A stretch of 64,000 bases of DNA, taken from NCBI RefSeq assembly GCF_016774335.1, contig NZ_JAETWA010000006.1, positions 49,330 through 113,329 on the forward strand, written 5' to 3'. Source of the stretch: Luteimonas saliphila. Lineage in GTDB: Bacteria; Pseudomonadota; Gammaproteobacteria; Xanthomonadales; Xanthomonadaceae. Position numbers and translations under genes: made by a program. Under the pieces are notes generated by a model that ran no database searches, was not told where the DNA came from, and worked only from the letters and a program-made list of their open reading frames with translations. Below are positions 19,501 to 27,987 of this stretch, in pieces (within the stretch, counting starts at the first letter, position 1; every line of letters starts with the position of its first letter).

Positions 19501-20031
19501 ATGCAGTCGCTACTGCAGATCAGGTGTTTATCGGAGGCGGATGCTTCTGTGTACTACGCGTTGCGCAGGCGATCGACGGAAGGGCTGGTGGCCGCTGTCG
19601 AGGCACAGGTCTTCCGTGAAATCGAGGCCGGTCCCAACGGCATCGCCGCGAAACTGTCCGGCTACGTGTCCGAAGGCACTCGGGTTTGGGGCGCGTACAG
19701 CGGCGATACATTGATCGCCGCGGCTGCGCTGACGCGGGAATATCATGCGACGCATTGCGGTCTCGGTGTGCTGTGGGGCGTGTACGTGTTGCCGCGCTAC
19801 CGGGGTACACCAGCATCTCGCATGCTGATGGAGTCAATTATCGATGACTGCAGGAACGACGGCGATATCCGACAGATCCGGGCGTCATGCAGCTACGACA
19901 ATGTGGCCGGGCAGAGATTCCTGCAGCGCCTCGGGTTCGAGGCGACGACCGCGACGAAGGGTGATGCCTTGTGCGACGGGCCGCTGGGCATGTACTACTT
20001 GCAACTGCAGCGCCATAGCGATGAATCATGA
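19501..20031 (+). CDS. GNAT family N-acetyltransferase
   Basis: A 176-residue protein with the GNAT fold pattern: a beta strand (LIAAAALTREY), the strand-4/helix-3 region GVLWGVYVLPRYRGTPASR that holds the acetyl-CoA pyrophosphate loop (YRGTPAS, a variant of RxxGxG/A), and FLQRLGFEAT near the end. It transfers an acetyl group from acetyl-CoA to an amine that cannot be identified here. It has a Shine-Dalgarno-like AAGGGG upstream of the ATG. It overlaps a MarR-type gene by 11 bases; fused or adjacent MarR-GNAT pairs are common. It is inserted between modules 1 and 2 and may be unrelated to them. Confidence 0.8.
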   Translation: MQSLLQIRCLSEADASVYYALRRRSTEGLVAAVEAQVFREIEAGPNGIAAKLSGYVSEGTRVWGAYSGDTLIAAAALTREYHATHCGLGVLWGVYVLPRYRGTPASRMLMESIIDDCRNDGDIRQIRASCSYDNVAGQRFLQRLGFEATTATKGDALCDGPLGMYYLQLQRHSDES

Positions 20032-20488
20032 TTCCGCCCCAGGAGCAACGACGCGAGGTGAGTCCGCAGAACAGTTGCTGCTGGCAACGCTGGAACAGCA
20101 GATCCACCTGCTGGCACGCGGTTTGGCGTCAGACGATCTACGGGTAGGTTTTACTCCGCGCGAGTGGAACGTCCTCACCCAGCTTGTCAACGACTCCGGG
20201 CTTTCGTTGACAGCGCTTGCGGAGCGGACGGAACTGAACATGAGTACGGCATCCAGAATCCTGCAGAAGCTGGCAAGCCATGGCCTGGTCGACTGGAACA
20301 GGCTGCCGGAGAGCCAGCGGACGTATGCCATCCGGATCACTCCGGCCGGCCGCCAGAGATACGCCGCCGCGAAGCCAAGGGCGAGTACCGGAACGCGTGC
20401 CGCTGTCGAACAGCTGTCACGGGAAGAACTTTCGACGATAGTCGGGATCCTGGGAAGGTGCCTTGAGCGGCGGGTTCCGGACAGGTAG
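20021..20488 (+). CDS. MarR family transcriptional regulator
   Basis: A 155-residue winged-helix regulator. The DNA-binding part (about residues 40-110) has FTPREWNVLTQLVNDSGLSL, the recognition helix region LAERTELNMSTASRILQKL, and the wing (HGLVDWNRLPESQRTYAIRI) ending in TPAGRQR, all typical of MarR. Helices at both ends would form the dimer interface. The start overlaps the GNAT stop, so the two are translationally coupled and probably form an autoregulated unit. Ligand unknown. Confidence 0.85.
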   Translation: MNHDSAPGATTRGESAEQLLLATLEQQIHLLARGLASDDLRVGFTPREWNVLTQLVNDSGLSLTALAERTELNMSTASRILQKLASHGLVDWNRLPESQRTYAIRITPAGRQRYAAAKPRASTGTRAAVEQLSREELSTIVGILGRCLERRVPDR

Positions 20489-20539
20489 CCGACAGCTGGC
20501 GGTTCAGGCTGAAGGGCGATTTTTGGTGCTATCAGAAGG

Positions 20540-20574
20540 CCGGATGGGGGGAATTCCCTGTTCGCGTGTCTTAC
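20540..20574 (+). promoter_or_regulatory. Putative module-2 ECF promoter, sigma gene copy
   Basis: It contains GGGGAATT, 11 bases, then TGTCTTAC, the same layout as the module-5 and orphan sites. Over the whole 35 bases it aligns without gaps to the region upstream of the module-2 TBDT, sharing CCGG.TGGGGG and TCGCG. It lies about 110 bases before the sigma-2 start. Confidence 0.45.
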
Positions 20575-20682
20575 TGAAAATGGCCATTGAAATCATGGGT
20601 TTGTCGCGACAATAAGTGCTGGCACAGCCGCTTGCGCTGAGGTCATCCGTCGGCGTACGGTGCTGAGAATTGTTCCGCGCCC

Positions 20683-21234
20683 ATGACGATGCCAGACACC
20701 CCGCCCGATGGCTTCACCCGGTTCGTTGCAGAGACCTGCCAGTCCCTGCGGCGCTACGTGCAGCGCTTCGTCGGTTCCTCCGTAATGGTGGAGGACATCG
20801 TGCAGGAAGCTTATGTGCGAACCTACGAGCAGGGCCGGAAAGTCGAACAGCCCAAGGCGTTCCTGTTCGTGACGGCGCGTAACCTTGCGCACAATGCACA
20901 CCGGCACGAGCGCATTGCGGCGACCGATCTGGTGGGGGATATCGACTCGACCGGGGCCTGCTTCGATGAGGGACGGTCGCCTGAGGATGGACTGATCGCG
21001 GATGAGGAGGCGCGGTTGCTGCAGCAGGCAGTGGAGCGCTTGCCGCCACAGTGTCGGGCGGCATTCGCGATGAAGGTTTTCCAGGGATGTGCTTACAAGG
21101 AAATCGCCGGAGAATTGGGCATCTCGACCAAGACCGTCGAGAAGCACATCGCCAAGGGGCTGCGCGAGACGCACGCATTCATGAGCCGCCGCTACCAGCT
21201 TTCCGGCAAGGACCCGAGGCGGTCGCATGAGTGA
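20683..21234 (+). CDS. ECF sigma factor, FecI type (module 2)
   Basis: A 183-residue sigma factor. Region 2 is SLRRYVQRFVGSSVMVEDIV followed by QEAYVRTYEQ and FLFVTARNLAHN. Region 4 is LPPQCRAAFAMKVFQGCAYK with the helix-turn-helix EIAGELGISTKTVEKHIAKG. The start is the first of two nearby Met codons. It overlaps the FecR-2 gene by eight bases. It is clearly different in sequence from the module-1 factor, consistent with its own promoter specificity. Confidence 0.92.
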   Translation: MTMPDTPPDGFTRFVAETCQSLRRYVQRFVGSSVMVEDIVQEAYVRTYEQGRKVEQPKAFLFVTARNLAHNAHRHERIAATDLVGDIDSTGACFDEGRSPEDGLIADEEARLLQQAVERLPPQCRAAFAMKVFQGCAYKEIAGELGISTKTVEKHIAKGLRETHAFMSRRYQLSGKDPRRSHE

Positions 21235-22228
21235 CATCCATCGATTGCCGGATGTGGAAACCGCGATGAGCGAGGCCAGCGAGTGGATTGCGCGGTTGCA
21301 GGCTGAAGACGTCAGGGTCGAGGATCGCGTGCGCTTCGAAGCCTGGCGGACGGCGCATCCCCGCAATGGCCGTGCCTATGCTGAGCTGATGGGCACTTGG
21401 AGCCGGTTCACGGCGGCTGGCCGCACCGTGCGTGCGGTATCGTTCGGAAATGCGATGCAAGGCGCCACCCGTGCGCGGCGGCGTCGCGGATTCCTGAGCA
21501 TGGCTGCGGCCGCCATTGTGGCCGTCGTAGCCCTGGGGTGGTGGTGGCAACATCAGCCGCCTTCCAGCTTCGAGACAGGCATCGGAGAACACGCATCAAT
21601 CGCGCTCCCCGATGGTTCCCGGCTGGAACTCAACAGCAACAGTGCCGTGCGTGTGGACTACAGCGATGCGGCACGGGTAATCCACCTGGCGCGTGGCGAG
21701 GCGTTCTTCACCGTGGCACATGCACCGGAGCGCCCGTTCTGGGTCGTGGCCGATCGCACCTGGGTGCGAGCGGTTGGTACAGCCTTCAACGTCTATCGCC
21801 GCGAGGATGGCGTGCGCGTGACGGTCAGCGAGGGTCGGGTCAAGGTAGCCACCGTCGCCAGCCGTGGAGCGCCGTCGGACGCAGTGCTCGAACGAGTCCC
21901 CGCGTCGCTGCTTGGTGCAGGCCAGCAGGCAGAGATGCAGGGCACACACGCCAGCGTGCGCGCGTTGCCGGCACCGGAGGTCCACCGTGAAGTTTCCTGG
22001 CGCAGCGGCACCGTCTATTTCGAGGATCGCCCGCTCGATGAAGTCATCGACGAGATCAGTCGTTACACCCCCTTGCGGATCGAAGTCGGCCCGCGGGCGC
22101 GGACGATGACTGTCGGCGGCACGTTCCAGACCAATCCACAGGGTGCCGAGATGCTGCTTGCCATGCTGAAGGAAGGCTTGGGGCTGGAGGTGCGCCGCGA
22201 CGGCAAACAGCGCGTCTACGTAGATTAG
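21227..22228 (+). CDS. FecR family anti-sigma factor (module 2)
   Basis: A 333-residue membrane sigma regulator. The N-terminal DUF4880 part has ASEWIARLQAEDVRVEDRVR and RTAHPRNGRAYAELM. The membrane helix lies near residues 90-106 (LSMAAAAIVAVVALGWWW). The periplasmic FecR domain has IALPDGSRLELNSNSAVRVD, GEAFFTVAHAPERPFWVVA and AVGTAFNVYR. The C-terminal DUF4974 domain begins at VYFEDRPLDEVIDEISRYTP. Four to five consecutive Arg before the helix (RARRRR) fit an inside-positive orientation. Confidence 0.92.
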   Translation: MSDIHRLPDVETAMSEASEWIARLQAEDVRVEDRVRFEAWRTAHPRNGRAYAELMGTWSRFTAAGRTVRAVSFGNAMQGATRARRRRGFLSMAAAAIVAVVALGWWWQHQPPSSFETGIGEHASIALPDGSRLELNSNSAVRVDYSDAARVIHLARGEAFFTVAHAPERPFWVVADRTWVRAVGTAFNVYRREDGVRVTVSEGRVKVATVASRGAPSDAVLERVPASLLGAGQQAEMQGTHASVRALPAPEVHREVSWRSGTVYFEDRPLDEVIDEISRYTPLRIEVGPRARTMTVGGTFQTNPQGAEMLLAMLKEGLGLEVRRDGKQRVYVD

Positions 22229-22241
22229 GGATGGAACGGAT

Positions 22242-22276
22242 CCGGCTGGGGGATTCGTGCTGCTCGCGGTTCGTTG
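22242..22276 (+). promoter_or_regulatory. Putative module-2 ECF promoter, TBDT copy
   Basis: The segment shares CCGG.TGGGGG and, at the same offset, CTG.TCGCG with the segment before the sigma-2 gene in an ungapped 35-base alignment. The -10-like block is less clear than in the other modules. It lies about 55 bases before the TBDT start. Confidence 0.4.
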
Positions 22277-22330
22277 TCAACGGGGCCAGTTCACGCAGGC
22301 CGCGGACAACCATCACCGGGGAAGAGACCA

Positions 22331-25048
22331 ATGACGCAGCAGGCATGCACCACCACCCTACATAGGAGCATCGTCAAAGCATTGCATGCAGGTGCGCTTG
22401 TCGCCGCATTCGGTCTTCTGGCATCCACCACCGCATTCGCACAGACAGCCGAACCCATCGGATTCGACATTCCGGAACAACCGCTTTCCGCCGCCCTGAA
22501 GGCGTTTGCCGAGCAGTCCGGGATGCAATTGCTTTATCGGCCGGAATCCATCAACGGTGAAACCTCCCGGCCGTTGAGGGGGCAACTCGACAAACGTCAG
22601 GCGTTGCGGCAACTCCTTGCAGATACCGATCTGGAAGTGGTGTACAGCGCCGAGAACGCGGCAACGATTCGCCCGCGGGGGAAAGAGCCCGTCACCAAGG
22701 AGGGAAACACAAGCGAAGCAGCCACGGAGGTTGGCTCTGGCGTCCAGGGCGCCAATGTGGGCGATGCCAGCGACGTAGGAAACGAACAGCCAACGGCTTC
22801 GGAAAGAAGCGGGCGGGCGCAGGATCTTGAAACGGTGGTCGTCACGGGCACGCGTATCCGTGGAGGCGAAACGCCATCCCCGGTCATCACGATCGGATCA
22901 GAACGGATTCAGGAGGAAGGCTTCATCGACCTTGGTGAAGTGATTCGGAGCGTGCCGCAAAACTTTACGGGCGGGCAGAACCCGGGTGTCCTGATGGGGA
23001 ATGTGGCGGGAGGCGGTCTCGCTAATCAGAATGTCACCGGCGGCTCGAGCCTGAATCTACGCGGGCTCGGCCCCGATGCCTCGCTGACGTTGCTCAATGG
23101 CCGCCGCATGTCCTATGGCGGCTTCGTGCAAGCAGTCGATATCAGCGCGATCCCAGTGGAGGCCGTCGAACGGGTCGAGATCGTCGCAGATGGCGCCTCG
23201 GCTATCTATGGTTCCGATGCTGTGGGGGGCGTGGCTAACGTAATTCTCAAGCGCGACTTCGATGGGCTCGCGTTGGGCAGCCGCTACGGCACTGCGACTG
23301 TTGGCGGACTGACGACACGCGAGTACACCGCAACGGCGGGCGCAGCGTGGGCAAGTGGCGGACTGATCGCGACGTATAAGAATGTCTCCACCGACCCAAT
23401 CTATGCGCGTCAGCGCGACTATACGGATCAGCTGTTCGAGCCATCGACGATCTATCCTGGCAGCGGCCTGCGCAGCGGCTTGCTAAGCGCGTATCAGTCA
23501 ATCGGGACCATTGCGGAACTGCGCCTGGATGCATTAAGAACCGATCGCGAGCAAGACTACTATTACTACTACGGTAGTCCGTCGCCCTACAACGTACTCA
23601 CGCCGGAGAGTACGACGTCCCTCGTGTCTCCGAGCATTGAATTCTCACTGCCAAACGATTGGCTGATGTCGATCGCCGGGGCTTGGGGGCGGGATAGGTA
23701 TACCAACGACCACGCGATAGTTTCCAATGAGAACGGACTGTCTACGCCATACTTGTATGAATGCTGGTGCAACGAGAGCCGAGCGTACGATGTGGGTGCT
23801 GAAGGCCCATTGTTCGCGTTGGGCGGTGATGTCGCGCGGCTGGCGATCGGCGTGGGCTACAGGGAAAATGAGTATGTCCAGAACAACTTTCTGACAGGCA
23901 GCATCGCCATTCAGGCCGATGAAGGCGTTCGTTATGCCTATGCCGAAGTCCATCTACCATTTATGGGCGCTGGGTCGAATATCGCTGGGATGCGCCGGCT
24001 GGCACTGACTGCGGCAGTGCGCAGCGAGGACTACGAGAGTTTCGGTAGTGTCACCACGCCAAAGCTTGGCTTGGTCTACGGCCCAAGCGCCGACTTCACG
24101 ATCAAGGCATCTTGGGGGGAGTCCTTCAAGGCACCCACGTTGTATCAGCGCTACAACGCCATGATCGGCGTCGCCATTCATCCAAGCGCTTTCGGTGGAA
24201 GCGGGTATGCCGAAGACGACACGTTGCTCTTCTTGAACGGCGGAAGTAGAGATCTGGACGCTGAACGGGCGCGAACTTGGACTGCTTCGCTGGCCTTCCA
24301 CCCCGATTCACTACCGGGCTTGGATGCGGAATTGACCTGGTTCGACATTGACTACACTGACCGCGTGGTGCAACCGATCACCACTGCCTTCGGTGCGTTG
24401 GACAACCCGATTTATGCCGAGTTCGTCGATCATTCGCCGACAGCCGAACGGTTGGTCGCGATAGTGTCCCGCCTGGACGCGTTCTACAATTTCACGGGTG
24501 CGCCGTACGACTCGGACAACGTGGTTGCAATCCTCGATGCGCGGTACGTCAATGCGACCCGACAACGCATCAAAGGCTTGGACTTGTCCGGTTCGTACCG
24601 TTTCGACCTTGGCACCAGCCAACTGACGATCCGGGGGGCGGCAAGCTGGCTCGATAGTACGCAGCAGACTGCGGGAGTTCCAAGTCCTTACGATCTGGCT
24701 GGTACCCTGCACAACCCTGCAAAAGTCAATAGCCGCATTGGCGCCGTCTGGAGTCAAGGTGGCTTCTCCACTTCGACCTTCGCCAACTACACGAGCGGTG
24801 TAACCAACACCGCTGATGGAGAGAAAAGTGCTTCGTTCACGACGTTCGACGTCACTCTGCGCTATGTGACGAGGGAACGCGATGACACATGGTCTGGAAT
24901 CGAGTTCGGATTGTCGGCCCAGAATCTGCTGGACCGGGCTCCACCATTGTACTTGCCGACATCTCCCATGTACGTACCGCCGTACGATTCGACCAACTAC
25001 TCGGCTATTGGCCGCTTCCTGAGCTTCACCATCTCGAAGCGTTGGTAG
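22331..25048 (+). CDS. TonB-dependent receptor with STN signalling domain (module 2)
   Basis: A 905-residue outer-membrane transducer. The start at MTQQACTTTLHRS follows GGGGAAGAG, and the signal peptide ends at AFAQ. The STN domain (about residues 45-110) has FDIPEQPLSAALKAFAEQSG. After a Glu/Ser-rich linker, the plug starts near residue 168 (VVVTGTRIRGGETPSPVI, LNLRGLGPDASLTLLNGRR, GASAIYGSDAVGGVANVILK). The barrel contains SFKAPTLYQRY and ends in SISKRW. The plug is almost the same as in module 1, and the barrel loops differ. The peptidase gene starts 70 bases downstream, which indicates an operon. Confidence 0.93.
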   Translation: MTQQACTTTLHRSIVKALHAGALVAAFGLLASTTAFAQTAEPIGFDIPEQPLSAALKAFAEQSGMQLLYRPESINGETSRPLRGQLDKRQALRQLLADTDLEVVYSAENAATIRPRGKEPVTKEGNTSEAATEVGSGVQGANVGDASDVGNEQPTASERSGRAQDLETVVVTGTRIRGGETPSPVITIGSERIQEEGFIDLGEVIRSVPQNFTGGQNPGVLMGNVAGGGLANQNVTGGSSLNLRGLGPDASLTLLNGRRMSYGGFVQAVDISAIPVEAVERVEIVADGASAIYGSDAVGGVANVILKRDFDGLALGSRYGTATVGGLTTREYTATAGAAWASGGLIATYKNVSTDPIYARQRDYTDQLFEPSTIYPGSGLRSGLLSAYQSIGTIAELRLDALRTDREQDYYYYYGSPSPYNVLTPESTTSLVSPSIEFSLPNDWLMSIAGAWGRDRYTNDHAIVSNENGLSTPYLYECWCNESRAYDVGAEGPLFALGGDVARLAIGVGYRENEYVQNNFLTGSIAIQADEGVRYAYAEVHLPFMGAGSNIAGMRRLALTAAVRSEDYESFGSVTTPKLGLVYGPSADFTIKASWGESFKAPTLYQRYNAMIGVAIHPSAFGGSGYAEDDTLLFLNGGSRDLDAERARTWTASLAFHPDSLPGLDAELTWFDIDYTDRVVQPITTAFGALDNPIYAEFVDHSPTAERLVAIVSRLDAFYNFTGAPYDSDNVVAILDARYVNATRQRIKGLDLSGSYRFDLGTSQLTIRGAASWLDSTQQTAGVPSPYDLAGTLHNPAKVNSRIGAVWSQGGFSTSTFANYTSGVTNTADGEKSASFTTFDVTLRYVTRERDDTWSGIEFGLSAQNLLDRAPPLYLPTSPMYVPPYDSTNYSAIGRFLSFTISKRW

Positions 25049-25118
25049 TTCCGGCTGGTATCAGTCGGAATTGGCAGCGCCAGGACAGTGTTGGTATGAG
25101 TCCACGGAGCCGCAGTAG

Positions 25119-27194
25119 ATGATGATCTTCTTGAGGAATTCACTGGTGGTTACGGCGCTGCTGGTTGTAGGCGCATGCCCATCCGTTGCGAAAGCGATCA
25201 CTCCACGTGCACTTGTGGAGGTCGTCGACTTCAATCAACCGGTTTTGTCGCCAGACGGGCGTAGTGTCGCGTTCCGGCTGGAGCACGCATCTGTTGAACG
25301 CAATTCTTACGACACCGCCTGGTATGTGCAGAATATGGACGGTGCGACGCCGCCACGGCGGGTCGGGGAAGGCGGATTTCTGCTGCGGGACTCGGCAGGC
25401 AATGCTTTGCCGACACCTGTCGCGTGGTCTCCCGACGGCCAATGGATCTACTATCGTGCTCTGCACGAGGGCAAGGTCAGCATCTGGCGCGCTGCCGCCG
25501 ACGGCTCCGGGACCGAAGCGGTGACGAACGATTCGGCGGATGTGAGAGCCTTTTATCTGAGCGACGATGGCACAACCCTGAGTTATAGCGTCGGCGCGAC
25601 ACGGGAAGAGGTCGTCGCTGCTGAGCTGAGCGAGTACGATCATGGGATTCGCATTGACGAGACCGTTCCTGTTGGTCAAGGGTTATTCCGTTCGAGCAGG
25701 GTGGATGGGCGATGGGCAACGCAGCGTTTTAACGGTCTGTGGTTTCAGCGAGTTCCGCTTTTGGCGGATACGCCAGATCGTTGGAAGACTATTGATCTGT
25801 TGAGCATGGTGACACGGGATCTTGCATCGTCGGATGTGCCTTTCAGGCCGATGGCGGCCTCCGATCTTCCCGATGGGCTTCCTGAGCCTTGGAAGCTGGC
25901 AAGTGAACCGGGGGGTGATCGTATCGCCCTGCTGGAGCGTCTCGACCGCAAGCCCAGTTTGCACCCCGTTGCGCAACTATCGATGCTGCCGAGCATACGT
26001 TCCCATCGCATGGTCAAATGCGACGCGGATCCATGCACGAACGAACAGATCACCAGTATCGCGTGGCGGCGGGACAGCGACGATGTGTTGTTTACGGTGA
26101 CGCAGCCTGAATTGGGGCATGCGCAGTCGATCTTCCGATGGAATGTCCAGACCGGTCTTGTACATGCTGTGGCGCACTCCCGCGGTTACATCGCTGGCGG
26201 AGAGCGTTATGCGCCGAGCGCTTGCGGCGTATCGTCCATAGCGCTGGCGTGCGTGGTCGCCGAAGCGGATCTGCCGCCGCGATTGGAGCGAATCGATATT
26301 GAGACCGGAAAGCGACAGGTTTTGTACGATCCGAATGCAGGTCTAGCTGCGGACATCGCGAACAGCGCCCCTGCACGCTTGCTTTCCTGGGTCGACGCGA
26401 GAGGCCGGATGTTTACTGGTCAGTACTTCGCAGCACGACGATCCAACGCCGATCCAGCACCGCTGTTCGTTACTTATTACTCGTGCCCAGGTTTCCTGCG
26501 AGGCGGGGTGGGCGATGAATGGCCGTTGGCGTCGCTCGCGATCCATGGCATATCCGCACTTTGCATAAACCAGTCTACCGAGTACGCCACCGATGCCGTC
26601 GAGCGTTATGGCCAAGGGTTGTCCGCGGTCGAAAGTGTGATCGATCACCTTGCCTCCAAGGGTGAGATCGACCGCGCCAAGGTGGGGGTGGGTGGGCTCA
26701 GTTTTGGCGGTGAGGTGGCGCTTTGGGTTGCCGTCGAATCCAGACTGATTTCTGCCGCATCGGTCAGTTCACCTGCGATTTCACCACTTTACTACCTGCT
26801 TGGCAGCCTGAAAGGCCAGCCCTTCTTTGACGAGCTGCACGCGACGTGGCAGTTGGGTTCGATGGAGGAGACCCCGGACCGTTGGCAGACTATTTCTCCC
26901 TCATTCAATCTGAACAAGGTGACCGCGCCAACTCTGTTCCAGTTGCCAGAGCAGGAGTACATGCACGCACTTGACTACACCATTCCATTGATTCGGCAGC
27001 GCCGTGCAGATGTGTACGTCTTTCCGAACGAGCCCCACATCAAGTTTCAGCCCAAGCACAAGCTGGCCGCATACGAGCGAAACTTGGACTGGTTTCGCTT
27101 CTGGTTGCAGGGCTTCGAGGACAATGATCCACGCAAAGCCGACCAGTACAGGCACTGGCTCGTCATGCGAGCCGCGTTGCAAGCAAATGACTGA
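25119..27194 (+). CDS. AtxE2-type lasso-peptide isopeptidase-like S9 peptidase (module 2)
   Basis: A 691-residue secreted hydrolase related to the module-1 enzyme over its whole length. The signal peptide is LRNSLVVTALLVVGACPSVA. The propeller begins at LSPDGRSVAFRLEHASVERN. The predicted triad is Ser528 (GGLSFGGE), Glu613 (PEQEY) and His640 (NEPHIKF). The C-x4-C (CDADPC) and CGVS-x5-C pairs are present, as is YSCPGFLRGGVGDEWPLA in the catalytic domain. It ends shortly after RHWLVMRAALQ and lacks the C-terminal Cys-containing tail seen in modules 1, 3 and 5. The proposed role is periplasmic opening of an imported lasso-like peptide, by family inference. Confidence 0.78.
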   Translation: MMIFLRNSLVVTALLVVGACPSVAKAITPRALVEVVDFNQPVLSPDGRSVAFRLEHASVERNSYDTAWYVQNMDGATPPRRVGEGGFLLRDSAGNALPTPVAWSPDGQWIYYRALHEGKVSIWRAAADGSGTEAVTNDSADVRAFYLSDDGTTLSYSVGATREEVVAAELSEYDHGIRIDETVPVGQGLFRSSRVDGRWATQRFNGLWFQRVPLLADTPDRWKTIDLLSMVTRDLASSDVPFRPMAASDLPDGLPEPWKLASEPGGDRIALLERLDRKPSLHPVAQLSMLPSIRSHRMVKCDADPCTNEQITSIAWRRDSDDVLFTVTQPELGHAQSIFRWNVQTGLVHAVAHSRGYIAGGERYAPSACGVSSIALACVVAEADLPPRLERIDIETGKRQVLYDPNAGLAADIANSAPARLLSWVDARGRMFTGQYFAARRSNADPAPLFVTYYSCPGFLRGGVGDEWPLASLAIHGISALCINQSTEYATDAVERYGQGLSAVESVIDHLASKGEIDRAKVGVGGLSFGGEVALWVAVESRLISAASVSSPAISPLYYLLGSLKGQPFFDELHATWQLGSMEETPDRWQTISPSFNLNKVTAPTLFQLPEQEYMHALDYTIPLIRQRRADVYVFPNEPHIKFQPKHKLAAYERNLDWFRFWLQGFEDNDPRKADQYRHWLVMRAALQAND

Positions 27195-27258
27195 CGATGG
27201 CCACCAAGGCATGGTGGCAACACAGTTTCTCACCTTTTTCTTCCCGCCATAAATCCGA

Positions 27259-27287
27259 GGTACGGTCCCGCCGCGCTGTATCGTCTC
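27259..27287 (+). promoter_or_regulatory. Putative module-3 ECF promoter, sigma gene copy
   Basis: The sequence GGTACGGT, 15 bases, then CGTCTC lies about 120 bases before the sigma-3 start. The same blocks with identical spacing occur before the module-3 TBDT. The distance from block to block equals that of the module-1 pair (23 bases start to start). Confidence 0.58.
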
Positions 27288-27405
27288 TAGATTGAATGAG
27301 CAGAAATGGCGGCCAGTCCCACACGCGCCTGGCAGCGAGAAACGCGCTTGTATCGAAACCGCGGATGCTCTACACATGGACCATCTTTAGGCGGCGGCGA
27401 CCGGA

Positions 27406-27987
27406 ATGACCAACGGGCGCGACAATCTGCTGGACCTGCCGCCGCGCGCTCCGGAAGCGCCGGATGAGGCCGTGCCCACCCACTTCGAAAGCTTTCTGCA
27501 GCAACATTACAAGGGGCTCGTGCAGTTCCTGCGCCAGCGCACCGTCACGGAACAGGATGCCGAGGACGCGGCGCAGGAAAGCCTGGCCAGGCTGTTGCGC
27601 TACCGCGAGTCAGAGCCGGCCCGCGCGTGGAAGCCGCTGCTGTTCCGCATCGCCACCAACGTGGCTAACGACCATATGCGGCAGACGCGGACGCAGCGCC
27701 AGAAGGCCCACGTGCCGCTGGAGGAGCAGGATCTTTCCGCCATCGGCGACAGCAACGAACCCACGCCCGAGCAGCGCCTGGCCGACCAGCGACAACTCAA
27801 GCGGGTGCTGGCAGCCATCCGCAACCTGCCCGACAAGTGCCGCCACGTCTTCCTGCTCAGCCGCTTCCATGGCATGAACAACCATGCCATTGCCCTGCGC
27901 TGCGGCATTTCCGTGCGCATGGTCGAGAAACAGATCACCAAGGCGCTGGCCGCCTGCCGGGACAGGGTACGGGATCACGGCGCATGA
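27406..27987 (+). CDS. ECF sigma factor, FecI type (module 3)
   Basis: A 193-residue sigma factor. Region 2 is FLQQHYKGLVQFLRQRTVTE followed by QDAEDAAQESLARLLRYRES and LLFRIATNVANDHMRQ. Region 4 is LPDKCRHVFLLSRFHGMNNH with the helix-turn-helix AIALRCGISVRMVEKQITKA. It overlaps the FecR-3 gene by four bases (ATGA), indicating translational coupling. Confidence 0.92.
   Translation: MTNGRDNLLDLPPRAPEAPDEAVPTHFESFLQQHYKGLVQFLRQRTVTEQDAEDAAQESLARLLRYRESEPARAWKPLLFRIATNVANDHMRQTRTQRQKAHVPLEEQDLSAIGDSNEPTPEQRLADQRQLKRVLAAIRNLPDKCRHVFLLSRFHGMNNHAIALRCGISVRMVEKQITKALAACRDRVRDHGA

Noticed and set aside
19236..19619. Plus-strand frame before the GNAT gene
   Set aside because: The second half overlaps the GNAT gene and is low-complexity Arg/Gly-rich; no family recognised.
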